From positions 1 to 37,829 of the forward strand of contig NZ_PTIV01000034.1 of NCBI RefSeq assembly GCF_002934325.1: DNA of 37,829 bases, given 5' to 3'. A program made the translations under genes and the position numbers. The stretch's first letter is position 1, and every line of letters starts with the position of its first letter. The notes under the pieces are model-generated. The model was not told the origin of the DNA, did not search any database, and saw only the letters and a list, made by a program, of their open reading frames with translations. Source of the DNA: Marinobacter persicus (GTDB taxonomy: Bacteria; Pseudomonadota; Gammaproteobacteria; Pseudomonadales; Oleiphilaceae). Positions 29,834 to 37,751 of the stretch are shown here, one piece after another.

Positions 29834-30292
29834 ATGAGCTACTTCCCCGAATCCGCACCCTGCCTCTGCGGCAGCGGTGCCCGCTACGCCGAGTGCTGTC
29901 TGCCCATGCACCAGGGGCAGACCGCCGCCACACCCGAAGCGCTCATGCGCTCACGCTACGCCGCCTTCGTGCTGCAGATGGCCGACTACCTGAAAGCCAC
30001 CTGGCACCCGGATACCCGGCCCGCGACCCTCACCCTGGACAACTCGCCGGACTGGGCCTCGCTGCAAATCCTGGACAGCCACGAAGATGGCAACCAGGGC
30101 ATGGTGCACTTCCGGGCCATTTATCGCGCCGGGAGCGGCTGGGGCTTTCTGGAAGAAAAATCGGATTTCGTGAAACAAGACGGCCGCTGGTACTACCTGA
30201 AAGGCGACACCAGCGAAGGCCAGCTCAAACCAGGCCGGAATGACCGTTGCCCCTGTGGCAGTGGCAAGAAGTACAAGGCGTGCTGCCTTTGA
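29834..30292 (+). CDS. ychJ: YchJ-family protein with two SEC-C zinc motifs
   Basis: A 152-residue protein with a zinc-binding SEC-C motif at each end: CLCGSGARYAECC near the N terminus and CPCGSGKKYKACC at the C terminus. The middle is the YchJ NTF2-like domain (ALMRSRYAAFVLQMADYLKATWHPDTRP). This is the full-length two-motif form seen in E. coli YchJ (152 residues). The role is unknown, though SEC-C motifs often serve in protein or ribosome contacts. It follows ytoQ and faces the FrnE-like gene across a strong hairpin. Confidence 0.92.
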   Translation: MSYFPESAPCLCGSGARYAECCLPMHQGQTAATPEALMRSRYAAFVLQMADYLKATWHPDTRPATLTLDNSPDWASLQILDSHEDGNQGMVHFRAIYRAGSGWGFLEEKSDFVKQDGRWYYLKGDTSEGQLKPGRNDRCPCGSGKKYKACCL

Positions 30293-30326
30293 CCTAAACC
30301 AAATGCAGCGCGCCTGCTCTCGCCCG

Positions 30327-30364
30327 GGGTCTGGGGAGGCTTCTCAGGAAGCATCCCCAGACCC
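30327..30364. terminator. Long hairpin at the convergent ychJ/frnE ends
   Basis: Arms GGGTCTGGGGA and TCCCCAGACCC pair perfectly, then an inner GCTTC/GAAGC stem closes a TCAG tetraloop. On the minus strand the loop is the TGA stop of the FrnE-like gene. No T tract follows on either strand. It may terminate both convergent genes or protect the 3' end. Confidence 0.6.
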
Positions 30365-31000
30365 GCCGGCGATTTCCCGGAACGCCTCAATGAGCGCTTC
30401 GGGCTCCTGCGCACCCGAGATCAGGTACTGGTTATTCACAACAAACGCCGGTACCGCCGTCACGCCCGCCTGCTGGTAGGTCGCTTCATCGTCCCTGACT
30501 GTCTGGGCGTACTGGTCACTGGCCAGGACATCCCGGGCTTCAGAGGCATCCAGCCCCGCAGCCTCGACACACCGGGCCAGCACTTCCGGGTCTGATACGT
30601 TCTCGGCTTTGCCGAAGTAGGCGTCAAACAACGCCTTTTTCAGATCGGTCTGCCGGCCGTGGCCTTCCGCCCACTTCACCAGACGATGGGCATCAAAGGT
30701 GTTGCAGGTGTAGCGCTCCTGCATCTTCTCGAAGTTCAGCCCCAGCTCGGTGGCTATCCGAATCATATTGTCCTGGGTGGCCCGCATTTCCGCCTCGCTC
30801 CGGCCGTATTTTTTCGCGAGTGCCGGGAGAATATGCTCACCTTCTTCACCGTGGTCCGGATTCAGCTCAAACGCATGCCAACGTACAGTAAACGCCAGCT
30901 CATCGCTGAGTTTCTCCATGGCCTGCTCCAGTCGGGCGTAGCCAATGGCGCACCATGGGCAGGCAATGTCGGAAACGAGATCAATCTGCAGTGTCTTCAT
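30344..31000 (-). CDS. DsbA-family oxidoreductase, FrnE-like
   Basis: The 218-residue cytosolic thioredoxin-fold protein starts MKTLQIDLVSDIACPWCAIG with a CPWC active site (Cys14, Cys17). It continues with the helical insertion of FrnE/2-hydroxychromene isomerase-like proteins and the cis-proline region GVTAVPAFVVNNQYLISGAQEP. No signal peptide is present, so it acts inside the cell as a thiol oxidoreductase or isomerase. AGGAGCCCTC precedes the ATG. The stop codon lies within a hairpin loop. It lies downstream of the DUF2750 gene on the same strand. Confidence 0.92.
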   Translation of the reverse strand: MKTLQIDLVSDIACPWCAIGYARLEQAMEKLSDELAFTVRWHAFELNPDHGEEGEHILPALAKKYGRSEAEMRATQDNMIRIATELGLNFEKMQERYTCNTFDAHRLVKWAEGHGRQTDLKKALFDAYFGKAENVSDPEVLARCVEAAGLDASEARDVLASDQYAQTVRDDEATYQQAGVTAVPAFVVNNQYLISGAQEPEALIEAFREIAGGSGDAS

Positions 31001-31046
31001 GAGGGCTCCTGCTGCTGGGGTGCAACTTAGTCAGATAGGACTCCGG

Positions 31047-31433
31047 TCAGAAGGCGCTGGACATCACTTCCTGCAGGTCCTGCTTGAGTTCTTCCGGGGC
31101 AGTGATCCAGAGTTCCTCATCCGCCCCCGGGAACACGCCCACCTCGATACCGTCGCGGGTCAAGCCAGGCACCCACTTTCGGAAGAAATCCGGCAATGAA
31201 ATCGCCTTAGGCGAAAGGTCGCCCGAACCGGCGGCGTAGTTCTCCGCAAACTCTCGGGTCGGCCAGACCGGCAGGTAAGCCACGCCATCTTCTTCGGCCA
31301 CAATCTTGAGGAACTGGTTGTCCGCATTCACAAGTATCCAGATGTCCCGCTCATCCACAACGGCATCCAGGAAGTAGTCGTACCGCTCTTCGCCATCCAG
31401 TTCGAGAATCGGTTGCAGGTCATTATTACTCAT
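31047..31433 (-). CDS. DUF2750 family protein
   Basis: The 128-residue product (start MSNNDLQPILELDGEERYDYF) follows the DUF2750 pattern: RYDYFLDAVVDERDIWILVN, VAYLPVWPTREFAENYA and IEVGVFPGADEELWITAPEEL. The family has no known function. GGAG lies six bases ahead of the ATG at 31433; an in-frame ATG at 31445 would add four residues, but its start is less well placed. Small, acidic and soluble. It is 46 bp upstream of the FrnE-like gene and may be co-transcribed. Confidence 0.85.
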   Translation of the reverse strand: MSNNDLQPILELDGEERYDYFLDAVVDERDIWILVNADNQFLKIVAEEDGVAYLPVWPTREFAENYAAGSGDLSPKAISLPDFFRKWVPGLTRDGIEVGVFPGADEELWITAPEELKQDLQEVMSSAF

Positions 31434-31610
31434 GAATGGCTCCATTGCCGTATTGGTGATTTTGCCGGAGTCTACCGCATATTAAGGCCCACCGACGTTG
31501 CGGGTTTACCACGACTCACCACATTACCAGCGAATGAGTAAACCTTAAGCGAAAAAGCGGCGCTTTCCCCGTAGCCTGCTGGCTGTTCATCCAATTGGAG
31601 AGCTCGCACT

Positions 31611-32081
31611 ATGATCGATACGCTAAAAGCCATCCCCGTCAGGGCCCTGTTTGCCCGCCTGTTCTCGCTGGTATTCTTTGTGCTCGCCTTTACGCTCGTC
31701 AGCACCACCGTGACCGATGTGGTGCAGGACATCCTCTCTGGTGAAGCCATGATGCAGGCGCTGATCAAAGGGGTGAATGGCAGCGTGATCGCACTGGCGG
31801 TGTACGAACTGGCCATGGTAATTCGCTCGGAATACAGCGGCCGGTCGGAATCGCACGACATCATCACCATGATGCGCCGGACCCTACCGCGATTCATTGG
31901 TACGGTCTGCGTGGCCATGTCGCTCGAAGGCCTGATCATGATTATCAAGTACAGCCAGCTGGAACTGGCCGGTAATCTTTATTACCCGGTGGCCATCATT
32001 GCCAGCACCGCCCTGCTCCTGGCTGCGCTCGGGGTGTTCCTGAAACTGGCGCCCAATGGCCAGAATGGTGGGGAGAGCTGA
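31611..32081 (+). CDS. Four-span membrane protein of unknown function
   Basis: The 156-residue protein has four hydrophobic segments (about residues 12-33, 58-72, 95-112 and 122-145) and a short polar C-terminal end. Motifs such as AVYELAMVIRSEYSGRS and MMRRTLPRFIGTVCVAMSLEGLIMIIKY are reminiscent of small conserved membrane proteins in gammaproteobacteria, but I do not recognise a named family. AGAG precedes the ATG as a weak ribosome site. It is divergent from DUF2750. Function unknown. Confidence 0.75.
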   Translation: MIDTLKAIPVRALFARLFSLVFFVLAFTLVSTTVTDVVQDILSGEAMMQALIKGVNGSVIALAVYELAMVIRSEYSGRSESHDIITMMRRTLPRFIGTVCVAMSLEGLIMIIKYSQLELAGNLYYPVAIIASTALLLAALGVFLKLAPNGQNGGES

Positions 32082-32194
32082 CGCCATTCCTGAGTGACTG
32101 ACATCCTCCCGGTAACCGGTGATAAAACCACTTCCACCGGAAACTCGTATTCCTACGATAATCACCCACGATTCAAACCGCAGGAGATCACGCC

Positions 32195-32407
32195 ATGGCA
32201 GACGACGATACCCTGGAAGCCCTGAAAACCGCCTTCACCTTCATGCCACAGCCGGTGGAAGTGAACCGGTTCGAGTATGGGGAAGACGCAGACAGGATTC
32301 TGGCTCAGGTGAACTTTGTCCGGGAAGTGCTGGTCAGGCATGGCATCGATCCGGAGGAAGTGGCGGACGAGATCAACCCGGACGCCGCCCCCAATTCCTG
32401 CTACTGA
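32195..32407 (+). CDS. Small acidic protein, partner of the 2OG oxygenase
   Basis: A 70-residue acidic protein, MADDDTLEALKTAFTFMPQP..., ending GIDPEEVADEINPDAAPNSCY. AGGAGATCACGCC precedes the ATG. I know no family. It is 10 bp upstream of a very small 2OG-Fe(II) oxygenase-like gene on the same strand, so the pair is probably one transcript. A role as partner or substrate of the oxygenase is possible but is only inferred from position. The C-terminal Asn-Ser-Cys-Tyr is unusual for so acidic a protein. Confidence 0.7.
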   Translation: MADDDTLEALKTAFTFMPQPVEVNRFEYGEDADRILAQVNFVREVLVRHGIDPEEVADEINPDAAPNSCY

Positions 32408-32417
32408 AAAGTTCGAG

Positions 32418-32720
32418 ATGACAGCCAAAGTCAAAACCCGGGTTCTCTTCAACTCCAGGCGCCTGAGCATCTATCTCGTTCGGTACCCGGAAGGGCATAA
32501 GGTCGTCCCGCACGTGGACATGGTGTCCGAGGGACGACTGTACAAACTCAACCTCGTCCTGGTGAAACCCAGAGCTGGGGGGCAGTTCCTGTGCGAAAAG
32601 AACATTTTCAACCTGGGCGGACGGCTTTATCTGTTTCGTCCCGACCTTTACCAGCACCGGGTCTCAAGAATCGAGCGCGGAAATCGGTGGCTGCTGAGTT
32701 TCGCGCTGACCCGCAGCTGA
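32418..32720 (+). CDS. Very small 2-oxoglutarate/Fe(II) oxygenase-like protein
   Basis: The 100-residue product has the whole metal and co-substrate pattern of 2OG-Fe(II) oxygenases at reduced length: His32-x-Asp34 (VPHVDM), distal His80 (YQHRVS) and Arg90 ten residues later (RGNRW). This is the prolyl-hydroxylase-type H-x-D...H-x-V...G-x-R spacing. A strand-rich core (LYKLNLVLVKPRAGGQFLCEKNIF, LYLFRPDLY) fits a jelly-roll barrel. Most relatives are about 180 residues or more; only the barrel is present here. The substrate is unknown. It may act with the 70-residue protein just upstream. Confidence 0.72.
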   Translation: MTAKVKTRVLFNSRRLSIYLVRYPEGHKVVPHVDMVSEGRLYKLNLVLVKPRAGGQFLCEKNIFNLGGRLYLFRPDLYQHRVSRIERGNRWLLSFALTRS

Positions 32721-32855
32721 TGCCCACATCCGTGCCCCTTCCTCGTTCTTGCTGACATCAATCCAGCGTTTAATCCTTTTCGGGATAAAAAATCGGCCAT
32801 ACTGGCAAGTGCCGTCTCCTGTCAGGCAAACAATAAATCTAGACCGGTTTTCCCA

Positions 32856-35519
32856 ATGAACAGCGCAGCCCCAGAGCCACCGACAACACCGGAACCCGAT
32901 AACAACGGGCTCTCCAGCCAGGAAGCGAGCGCACGCCTGGAGACGTTCGGTTACAACCAGCTGCCCGCCCCGCCCATGCCGGGTGTGGTGGAGCTGTTTG
33001 GGCGGCAATTCCTCAGCCCTTTCATTTACATCCTCCTGATCGCGTCCGGGGTCTCCTTTGCGCTCGGCCAGAATCCGAGCGGGGTCTTTATCCTGATCGT
33101 CCTGCTGATCAACGCGATTATCGGCACGGTCCAGGAGTTTTCGGCCCAGAAGGCGGCCGCCGCACTGAAGCAAATGATGAAAGGCACCGCCCACGTGCTT
33201 CGGGATGGCCAGATTGTCACCGTTGATGTCGAAGAGATCGTCCCGGGCGATGTTGTTCTGCTCTCTTCAGGCGACAAGTTACCCGCTGATATCCAGTTGC
33301 TCAGCGCCAGCAGCCTGGCGGTGGACGAATCCATGCTAACGGGGGAATCTCTGGCGGTGGCCAAGAACGCCGGGGCGGCAAGCGACGACAGCTCACCGCT
33401 CACAGACCGCGTGGACCAGTGCTTTGCCGGCAGCATCATCACCCATGGGCGCGGGCGCGGCCGGGTGACTGCCACCGCCTCGAATACCCAGCTTGGCAAG
33501 ATTGCCCAGGGCGTCACCGGCAAAACGTCTGCCGAACCGCCCCTGATGATTCGAATTCGCAAGTTCACCTACCAGGTGGCCTTCGGCATTCTGTTGGCCA
33601 TTGCCGCCCTCGCAGGCCTGATGATCCTGGACGGTGGTTATTCCATCGAAGACATGGTTCTGATGACCATCGGCCTGGCGGTGTCGGTCATTCCTGAAGG
33701 TCTGCCTGCCGCCCTGACCGTTGCCCTCGCCATCGGCATGAGCCGAATGGCCAAGCTCAACGTCATCATCCGCAAACTGGTGGCGGTGGAAGCCCTGGGT
33801 TCCTGCACCCTCATCTGCTCCGACAAGACCGGCACCCTGACCGTCAACGAACTCACTATTCGCAAGGTGATGCTGCCTGATGGCCGCCAGTTCGATGTCA
33901 GCGGCGAAGGCGTGGCGCCGGGCGGGGAGATCCAGGGCCTTTCGGGAACAGACCCGGACACACTCCGGGAGCTCTGCGTTGCAGGCGTGCTCGCCAACGA
34001 AAGCCACCTGGACTACAGCGGCGGCGAGTGGGTTTCCCAGGGGGACATCGTGGACATCGCCTTCCTGGTGATGGCCAAAAAGCTGGACATGTCCATCACC
34101 GACCTGCGAACCCGGCAAGAACAGGTGGCCCTCATACCCTATGAATCGGAAAAGGCCTACAGCGGCGTGGTCAATCGGGTGGGCGATCAAACCCTCATCT
34201 ACGCCAAAGGCAGCCCGGAAAAGATGCTGGCCATGTGCAACCGGATGGCAACCAGCGAGGGCTCCACAGAAATCGACAAACCCGCCCTCGAAAGCCAGTT
34301 CACCGAGCTCGCATCCCGCGGCTACCGGATTATCGCCCTGGCGAAGAAAGCCTCGTCAGCCGGCGACCATGAGATGGCCGACATGGTCTTTCTGGGCATG
34401 GTTGCGATGATCGACCCGCTCCGCCATGAAGCCTTTGACGCCATCGAAAAATGCCGCACCGGCGGTATCGAGGTGGCCATGGTCACCGGCGATCATCCCG
34501 CGACCGCCAAATCCATCGCCCTGGAGCTGGGCCTGTGTAGCACAGACTCAACGGTGGTGACCGGCCCCATGCTGGACGAAGCCAGCACCCGGGGCCAGGC
34601 GGCCGTCGACCAGCTCATTCGCCCGGCCCGGGTATTCGCCCGCATCGAACCCGCCAGGAAGGCCCAGATTGTCGACAGCTTCATGCGTGACGGGCATTTC
34701 GTCGCCGTCACCGGGGATGGCGTCAACGATGCACCGGCCATGCGCCAGGCCCATGCGGGCATCGCCATGGGCAAGCGCGGCACCGATGTGGCCAAGGAAA
34801 CGGCAGACCTGATCGTGACCGACGATAACTTTTCCTCCATCGTCGCCGGCATCGAACAGGGGCGGGTGGTTTACAACAATATCCGCAAGGTGATCGGGCT
34901 GCTGGTGGCTACCGGTTTCTCGGCGATCCTGCTGTTCTTTTTCTGTGTTTTGGGCGGCCTGCCCATGCCCATGATCGCGGTACAGCTGCTCTGGCTTAAC
35001 CTGGTGGCGAACGGTTTCCAGGACGTCGCCCTGGCCTTTGAACCAAAGGAAGGCGGCGAATTGTCCGTCAAGCCGCGCTCACCTCAAGAGCCGGTGTTCG
35101 ATAAACACATCATCGAGCATGTGCTGGTGGTGGGATCCTGGATGGGACTGGTCGCGTTCCTCAATTTCCAGTGGACGCTCGGCCAGGGCCAGAGTATTGA
35201 GGAAGCCCGCAACCTGACGCTGATGCTGATGGTGCTCTTCGGCAACATCCACGCCCTGAACAGCCGCTCGGAATTCCGCTCCCTGTTCAAAATCCCCCTG
35301 CTTCGTAACCCCTTCCTGATGCTGGCCGTGCCCCTCGCGCAGCTGGCCCACATTGGGGCCATGTACACCCCAGGGCTCTCCGATGTGCTGCAGATTCAGC
35401 CGATTTCATTGCAGGAATGGTTGCAGTTGCTGGCCTTCGCCACGAGCCTGCTGGTTGTGGAGGAATTGCATAAGGTACTGATCAGGCGGCGGCGAACCAG
35501 CAGCAGCGCTGCGGGGTAG
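32856..35519 (+). CDS. P-type cation-transporting ATPase (P2 type)
   Basis: The 887-residue protein has a cation-ATPase N-terminal domain (LSSQEASARLETFGYNQLP), the actuator TGES, the phosphorylation site SDKTGTLT (Asp323), KGSPE in the nucleotide domain, TGDHPATA, and GDGVNDAPAM. Membrane helix 4 has PEGLPA, as in Ca2+ ATPases, but helix 6 reads LNLVANGFQDVALAFE where SERCA has LNLVTDGLPATALGFN: the Thr and Asp that bind Ca2+ are Ala and Asn here, with an Asp three residues later. This suggests a different ion specificity (for example Na+, K+ or H+), which sequence alone cannot settle. It stands alone. Confidence 0.93.
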   Translation: MNSAAPEPPTTPEPDNNGLSSQEASARLETFGYNQLPAPPMPGVVELFGRQFLSPFIYILLIASGVSFALGQNPSGVFILIVLLINAIIGTVQEFSAQKAAAALKQMMKGTAHVLRDGQIVTVDVEEIVPGDVVLLSSGDKLPADIQLLSASSLAVDESMLTGESLAVAKNAGAASDDSSPLTDRVDQCFAGSIITHGRGRGRVTATASNTQLGKIAQGVTGKTSAEPPLMIRIRKFTYQVAFGILLAIAALAGLMILDGGYSIEDMVLMTIGLAVSVIPEGLPAALTVALAIGMSRMAKLNVIIRKLVAVEALGSCTLICSDKTGTLTVNELTIRKVMLPDGRQFDVSGEGVAPGGEIQGLSGTDPDTLRELCVAGVLANESHLDYSGGEWVSQGDIVDIAFLVMAKKLDMSITDLRTRQEQVALIPYESEKAYSGVVNRVGDQTLIYAKGSPEKMLAMCNRMATSEGSTEIDKPALESQFTELASRGYRIIALAKKASSAGDHEMADMVFLGMVAMIDPLRHEAFDAIEKCRTGGIEVAMVTGDHPATAKSIALELGLCSTDSTVVTGPMLDEASTRGQAAVDQLIRPARVFARIEPARKAQIVDSFMRDGHFVAVTGDGVNDAPAMRQAHAGIAMGKRGTDVAKETADLIVTDDNFSSIVAGIEQGRVVYNNIRKVIGLLVATGFSAILLFFFCVLGGLPMPMIAVQLLWLNLVANGFQDVALAFEPKEGGELSVKPRSPQEPVFDKHIIEHVLVVGSWMGLVAFLNFQWTLGQGQSIEEARNLTLMLMVLFGNIHALNSRSEFRSLFKIPLLRNPFLMLAVPLAQLAHIGAMYTPGLSDVLQIQPISLQEWLQLLAFATSLLVVEELHKVLIRRRRTSSSAAG

Positions 35520-35578
35520 GCACGCACCGGCTCTCCGTCATGGCCCCTTCGGGAACGCAACCCAATTGGAGTTCGAAT

Positions 35579-36019
35579 TTATCGAATACCGTTCGATTGC
35601 AGCCACTGGCTGATCTGCGCCTGGTTCATGGCACCGCTCTGGCGCGCTACTTCCCGGCCATTCTGGAACAGGATCATCGTGGGTATACTGCGAATGCCAA
35701 ACTGACCGGCCGGCCCGGGGCTTTGCTCGGTATTCAGCTTGGCAAAGCGCACTTTACCCCGCCAGGCTTTCGCGGCCTGCTCAAACTGAGGCGCCATCAT
35801 CTTGCAGGGTCCGCACCAGCTGGCCCAGAAATCCACCAATACCGGCACATCACTGCGTGCTGTATGGGCTGCAAAGCTCTGATCTCCCAGCTCCAGAACC
35901 TGATCCGGCCAGAGCGGCTGTTTGCAGGCACCGCAATTGCCGCCGACTGACAGCTTATCGGCGGGTACGCGATTCACTTTGTGGCAATGGGGACATACGA
36001 GGTGTCGAATGTCGGTCAT
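35579..36019 (-). CDS. trxC: Thioredoxin 2 (TrxC), copy 2
   Basis: The 146-residue second TrxC has the same zinc fingers (CPHC, CGAC), the WCGPC active site and the SIPT cis-proline motif as the copy at 1727-2164. The two align end to end without gaps until the last few residues; differences are mostly conservative (for example VMAPQ/MMAPQ and YRNGRE/FQNGRE). This copy ends GIR and has a longer C terminus by a few residues. I start at the ATG at 36019; a TTG two codons earlier opens the frame. It is convergent with the P-type ATPase gene. Confidence 0.94.
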   Translation of the reverse strand: MTDIRHLVCPHCHKVNRVPADKLSVGGNCGACKQPLWPDQVLELGDQSFAAHTARSDVPVLVDFWASWCGPCKMMAPQFEQAAKAWRGKVRFAKLNTEQSPGPAGQFGIRSIPTMILFQNGREVARQSGAMNQAQISQWLQSNGIR

Positions 36020-36145
36020 TATCAATTTGCCTCTGGTTGCTTACTGGTTTAAACCATCAGGGCAGAGTGGAAGAAATCAAGATTATAATCACGAACCAAG
36101 CCAGACCCCTCTACTATTGAAACCCCAAACCTCGGGCCTATTATT

Positions 36146-37093
36146 GTGAACAGTCTCCATCGAAGCAAAAAACGCCAGGCAAAACCCGTTCGCAAAGGCC
36201 TACACCCCAGGAACTCACACAACCACGGCTATGACTTCCCGGCTCTGGTAAAAAGCCACCCAGCACTGGCGCCCCATGTGAAACCGAACGCTCATGGCGA
36301 CCTTTCCATCGATTTCGCAGACCCCTTGGCCGTAAAAACGCTCAACGCCGCGATATTGAAGCAACACTACAACATTGTCGATTGGGATATTCCAGAGGGC
36401 GCACTTTGCCCGCCAATCCCCGGCAGAGCCGACTATATCCATCACATGGCAGACCTGCTTGGCGTTGAACCCGGCCTTGAACAGCCCGGGATCAAGCTGC
36501 TCGATATAGGCACTGGAGCCAACGGCATCTACCCGCTACTGGCCTGCCAGATTTACGGCTGGCAGTGCGTTGGTAGTGACATTAACGCCCAGTCGCTTGA
36601 GAACGTCGCCACCATTATCGCCAACAACCCCACACTCAAAGAACGCTTCAAACTGCGCACGCAGTACGACAAAAACCACATGTTTGAGGGGATCATTCAA
36701 CCCGGGGAGTTCTTTGACGTCAGCGTATGCAACCCGCCCTTCCATGCATCGCTTGATGACGCGCTTAAAGGTAACCGGTTGAAACTCAATAACCTGGCTC
36801 GCAGCCGCGGTGAACAAAACGCCAAAAACGGCTCCCCCTCTCTGAATTTTGGCGGGCTGGGCGCAGAGCTCTGGTGTAAGGGCGGCGAACAGCTGTTTCT
36901 GAAAAAGCTGATCAGAGAAAGCCAGGCCTATTCCACTCAATGTCGCTGGTTTACCAGCCTGGTTTCAAAAGCCGACAACGTTAAGCCTGCAAAGAAGCTG
37001 ATTCGCAAGCTCGGTGCCGTTGATGTGCGGGAAATAGAAATGAAGCAGGGAAACAAGATCACGAGAGTGCTGGCCTGGACATTCATCGGATGA
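36146..37093 (+). CDS. rlmF: 23S rRNA (adenine(1618)-N6)-methyltransferase RlmF
   Basis: The 315-residue protein is a clear RlmF (YbiN): KGLHPRNSHNHGYDFPALVKSHPAL, the family block VDWDIPEGALCPPIPGRADYIHHMADLLG, motif I LLDIGTGANGIYPLL, and the catalytic NPPF at Asn196 (VCNPPFHASLDD), typical of N6-adenine methylation. It modifies A1618 of 23S rRNA in the cytosol. The start codon is GTG at 36146, with no strong ribosome site; the basic N-terminal extension (RSKKRQAKPVRK) is somewhat longer than in E. coli. It is divergent from trxC copy 2. Confidence 0.94.
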   Translation: MNSLHRSKKRQAKPVRKGLHPRNSHNHGYDFPALVKSHPALAPHVKPNAHGDLSIDFADPLAVKTLNAAILKQHYNIVDWDIPEGALCPPIPGRADYIHHMADLLGVEPGLEQPGIKLLDIGTGANGIYPLLACQIYGWQCVGSDINAQSLENVATIIANNPTLKERFKLRTQYDKNHMFEGIIQPGEFFDVSVCNPPFHASLDDALKGNRLKLNNLARSRGEQNAKNGSPSLNFGGLGAELWCKGGEQLFLKKLIRESQAYSTQCRWFTSLVSKADNVKPAKKLIRKLGAVDVREIEMKQGNKITRVLAWTFIG

Positions 37094-37133
37094 CAAAAGC
37101 AGATACCGAAAGCTAAGAACTGCCTTCAACACA

Positions 37134-37161
37134 TTGTCTGTCAGACAACCGCCTGTATGAT
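37134..37161 (+). promoter_or_regulatory. Promoter of tenA with a dyad operator
   Basis: TTGTCT (37134) and TATGAT (37156) are 16 bp apart and look like a sigma-70 promoter. TTGTCTG-T-CAGACAA (37134-37148) is a 7-bp dyad over the -35 box, and GTAT-G-ATAC lies over the -10. No TPP riboswitch fits in the 107-bp gap. Confidence 0.55.
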
Positions 37162-37200
37162 ACATCCAACGCTTATCCAAACCGGGAGCAGCAAGCAATC

Positions 37201-37751
37201 ATGACGTATCAATTTGACGACCTGAAAAACGCCTACCCGGAGGAATGGCAGGCGTACATCGAGCACCGCTTTGTGCGCCAGCTGGGTGATGGCTCCCTGG
37301 CGCCAGATGCCTTCCGGCATTACCTGAAACAGGATTACCTGTTCCTGATCCAGTTTGCCCGGGCCTTTGCTCTGGCCGCCTATAAAAGCGCCACAATGTC
37401 TGATCTACGCCAGGCCAAAGAGGGCCTACAAGCCATTCTGGACACAGAGCTGGATCTGCACATTCGTTACTGCAGTGAATGGGGCATTTCAGAAGCGGAA
37501 CTGGCCGAGCTGCCCGAAGCCCGCGCCACCCTCGCCTACACCCGCTACGTGCTAGAAACTGGCAATCGCGGCGACCTGCTGGACCTCCACGTCGCCCTGT
37601 CACCCTGCATGGTAGGCTACGGCGAAATCGCCAACTGGCTGAACGCCCGCCAGGAAACCCTGCGCGGTGAAGCCAACCCCTACGATGCCTGGATCGAAAT
37701 GTACGAAAGCGACGAATTCCAGGAAGCCATGCAAGGGTTCTACCCCGTTAC
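37201..37751 (+). pseudogene. tenA: TenA/thiaminase II family, interrupted by an IS3-family element
   Basis: The frame opens with MTYQFDDLKNAYPEEWQAYI and continues with the TenA pattern: LKQDYLFLIQFARAFALAAYKSA (Asp45, the pyrimidine ligand), ALSPCMVGYGEI (Cys136, the nucleophile) and NPYDAWIEMYESDEFQEAM. Homology to TenA stops at about residue 180, where normal proteins have 40 more residues, including the catalytic glutamate (Glu205 in Bacillus TenA). The frame runs on into sequence that looks like the left end of an IS3-family element. TenA releases or salvages the aminopyrimidine of thiamin. With its last helix and Glu missing, it should be inactive. The rest may lie beyond the insertion, outside this window. 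Confidence 0.85.

Noticed and set aside
32773..32799. ATCC/GGAT hairpin with a run of A upstream of the P-type ATPase
   Set aside because: Read on the minus strand the T run precedes the hairpin instead of following it, so it is not an intrinsic terminator.
37094..37200. TPP riboswitch expected upstream of tenA
   Set aside because: The gap has none of the conserved THI-box elements and is filled by a promoter with dyads.
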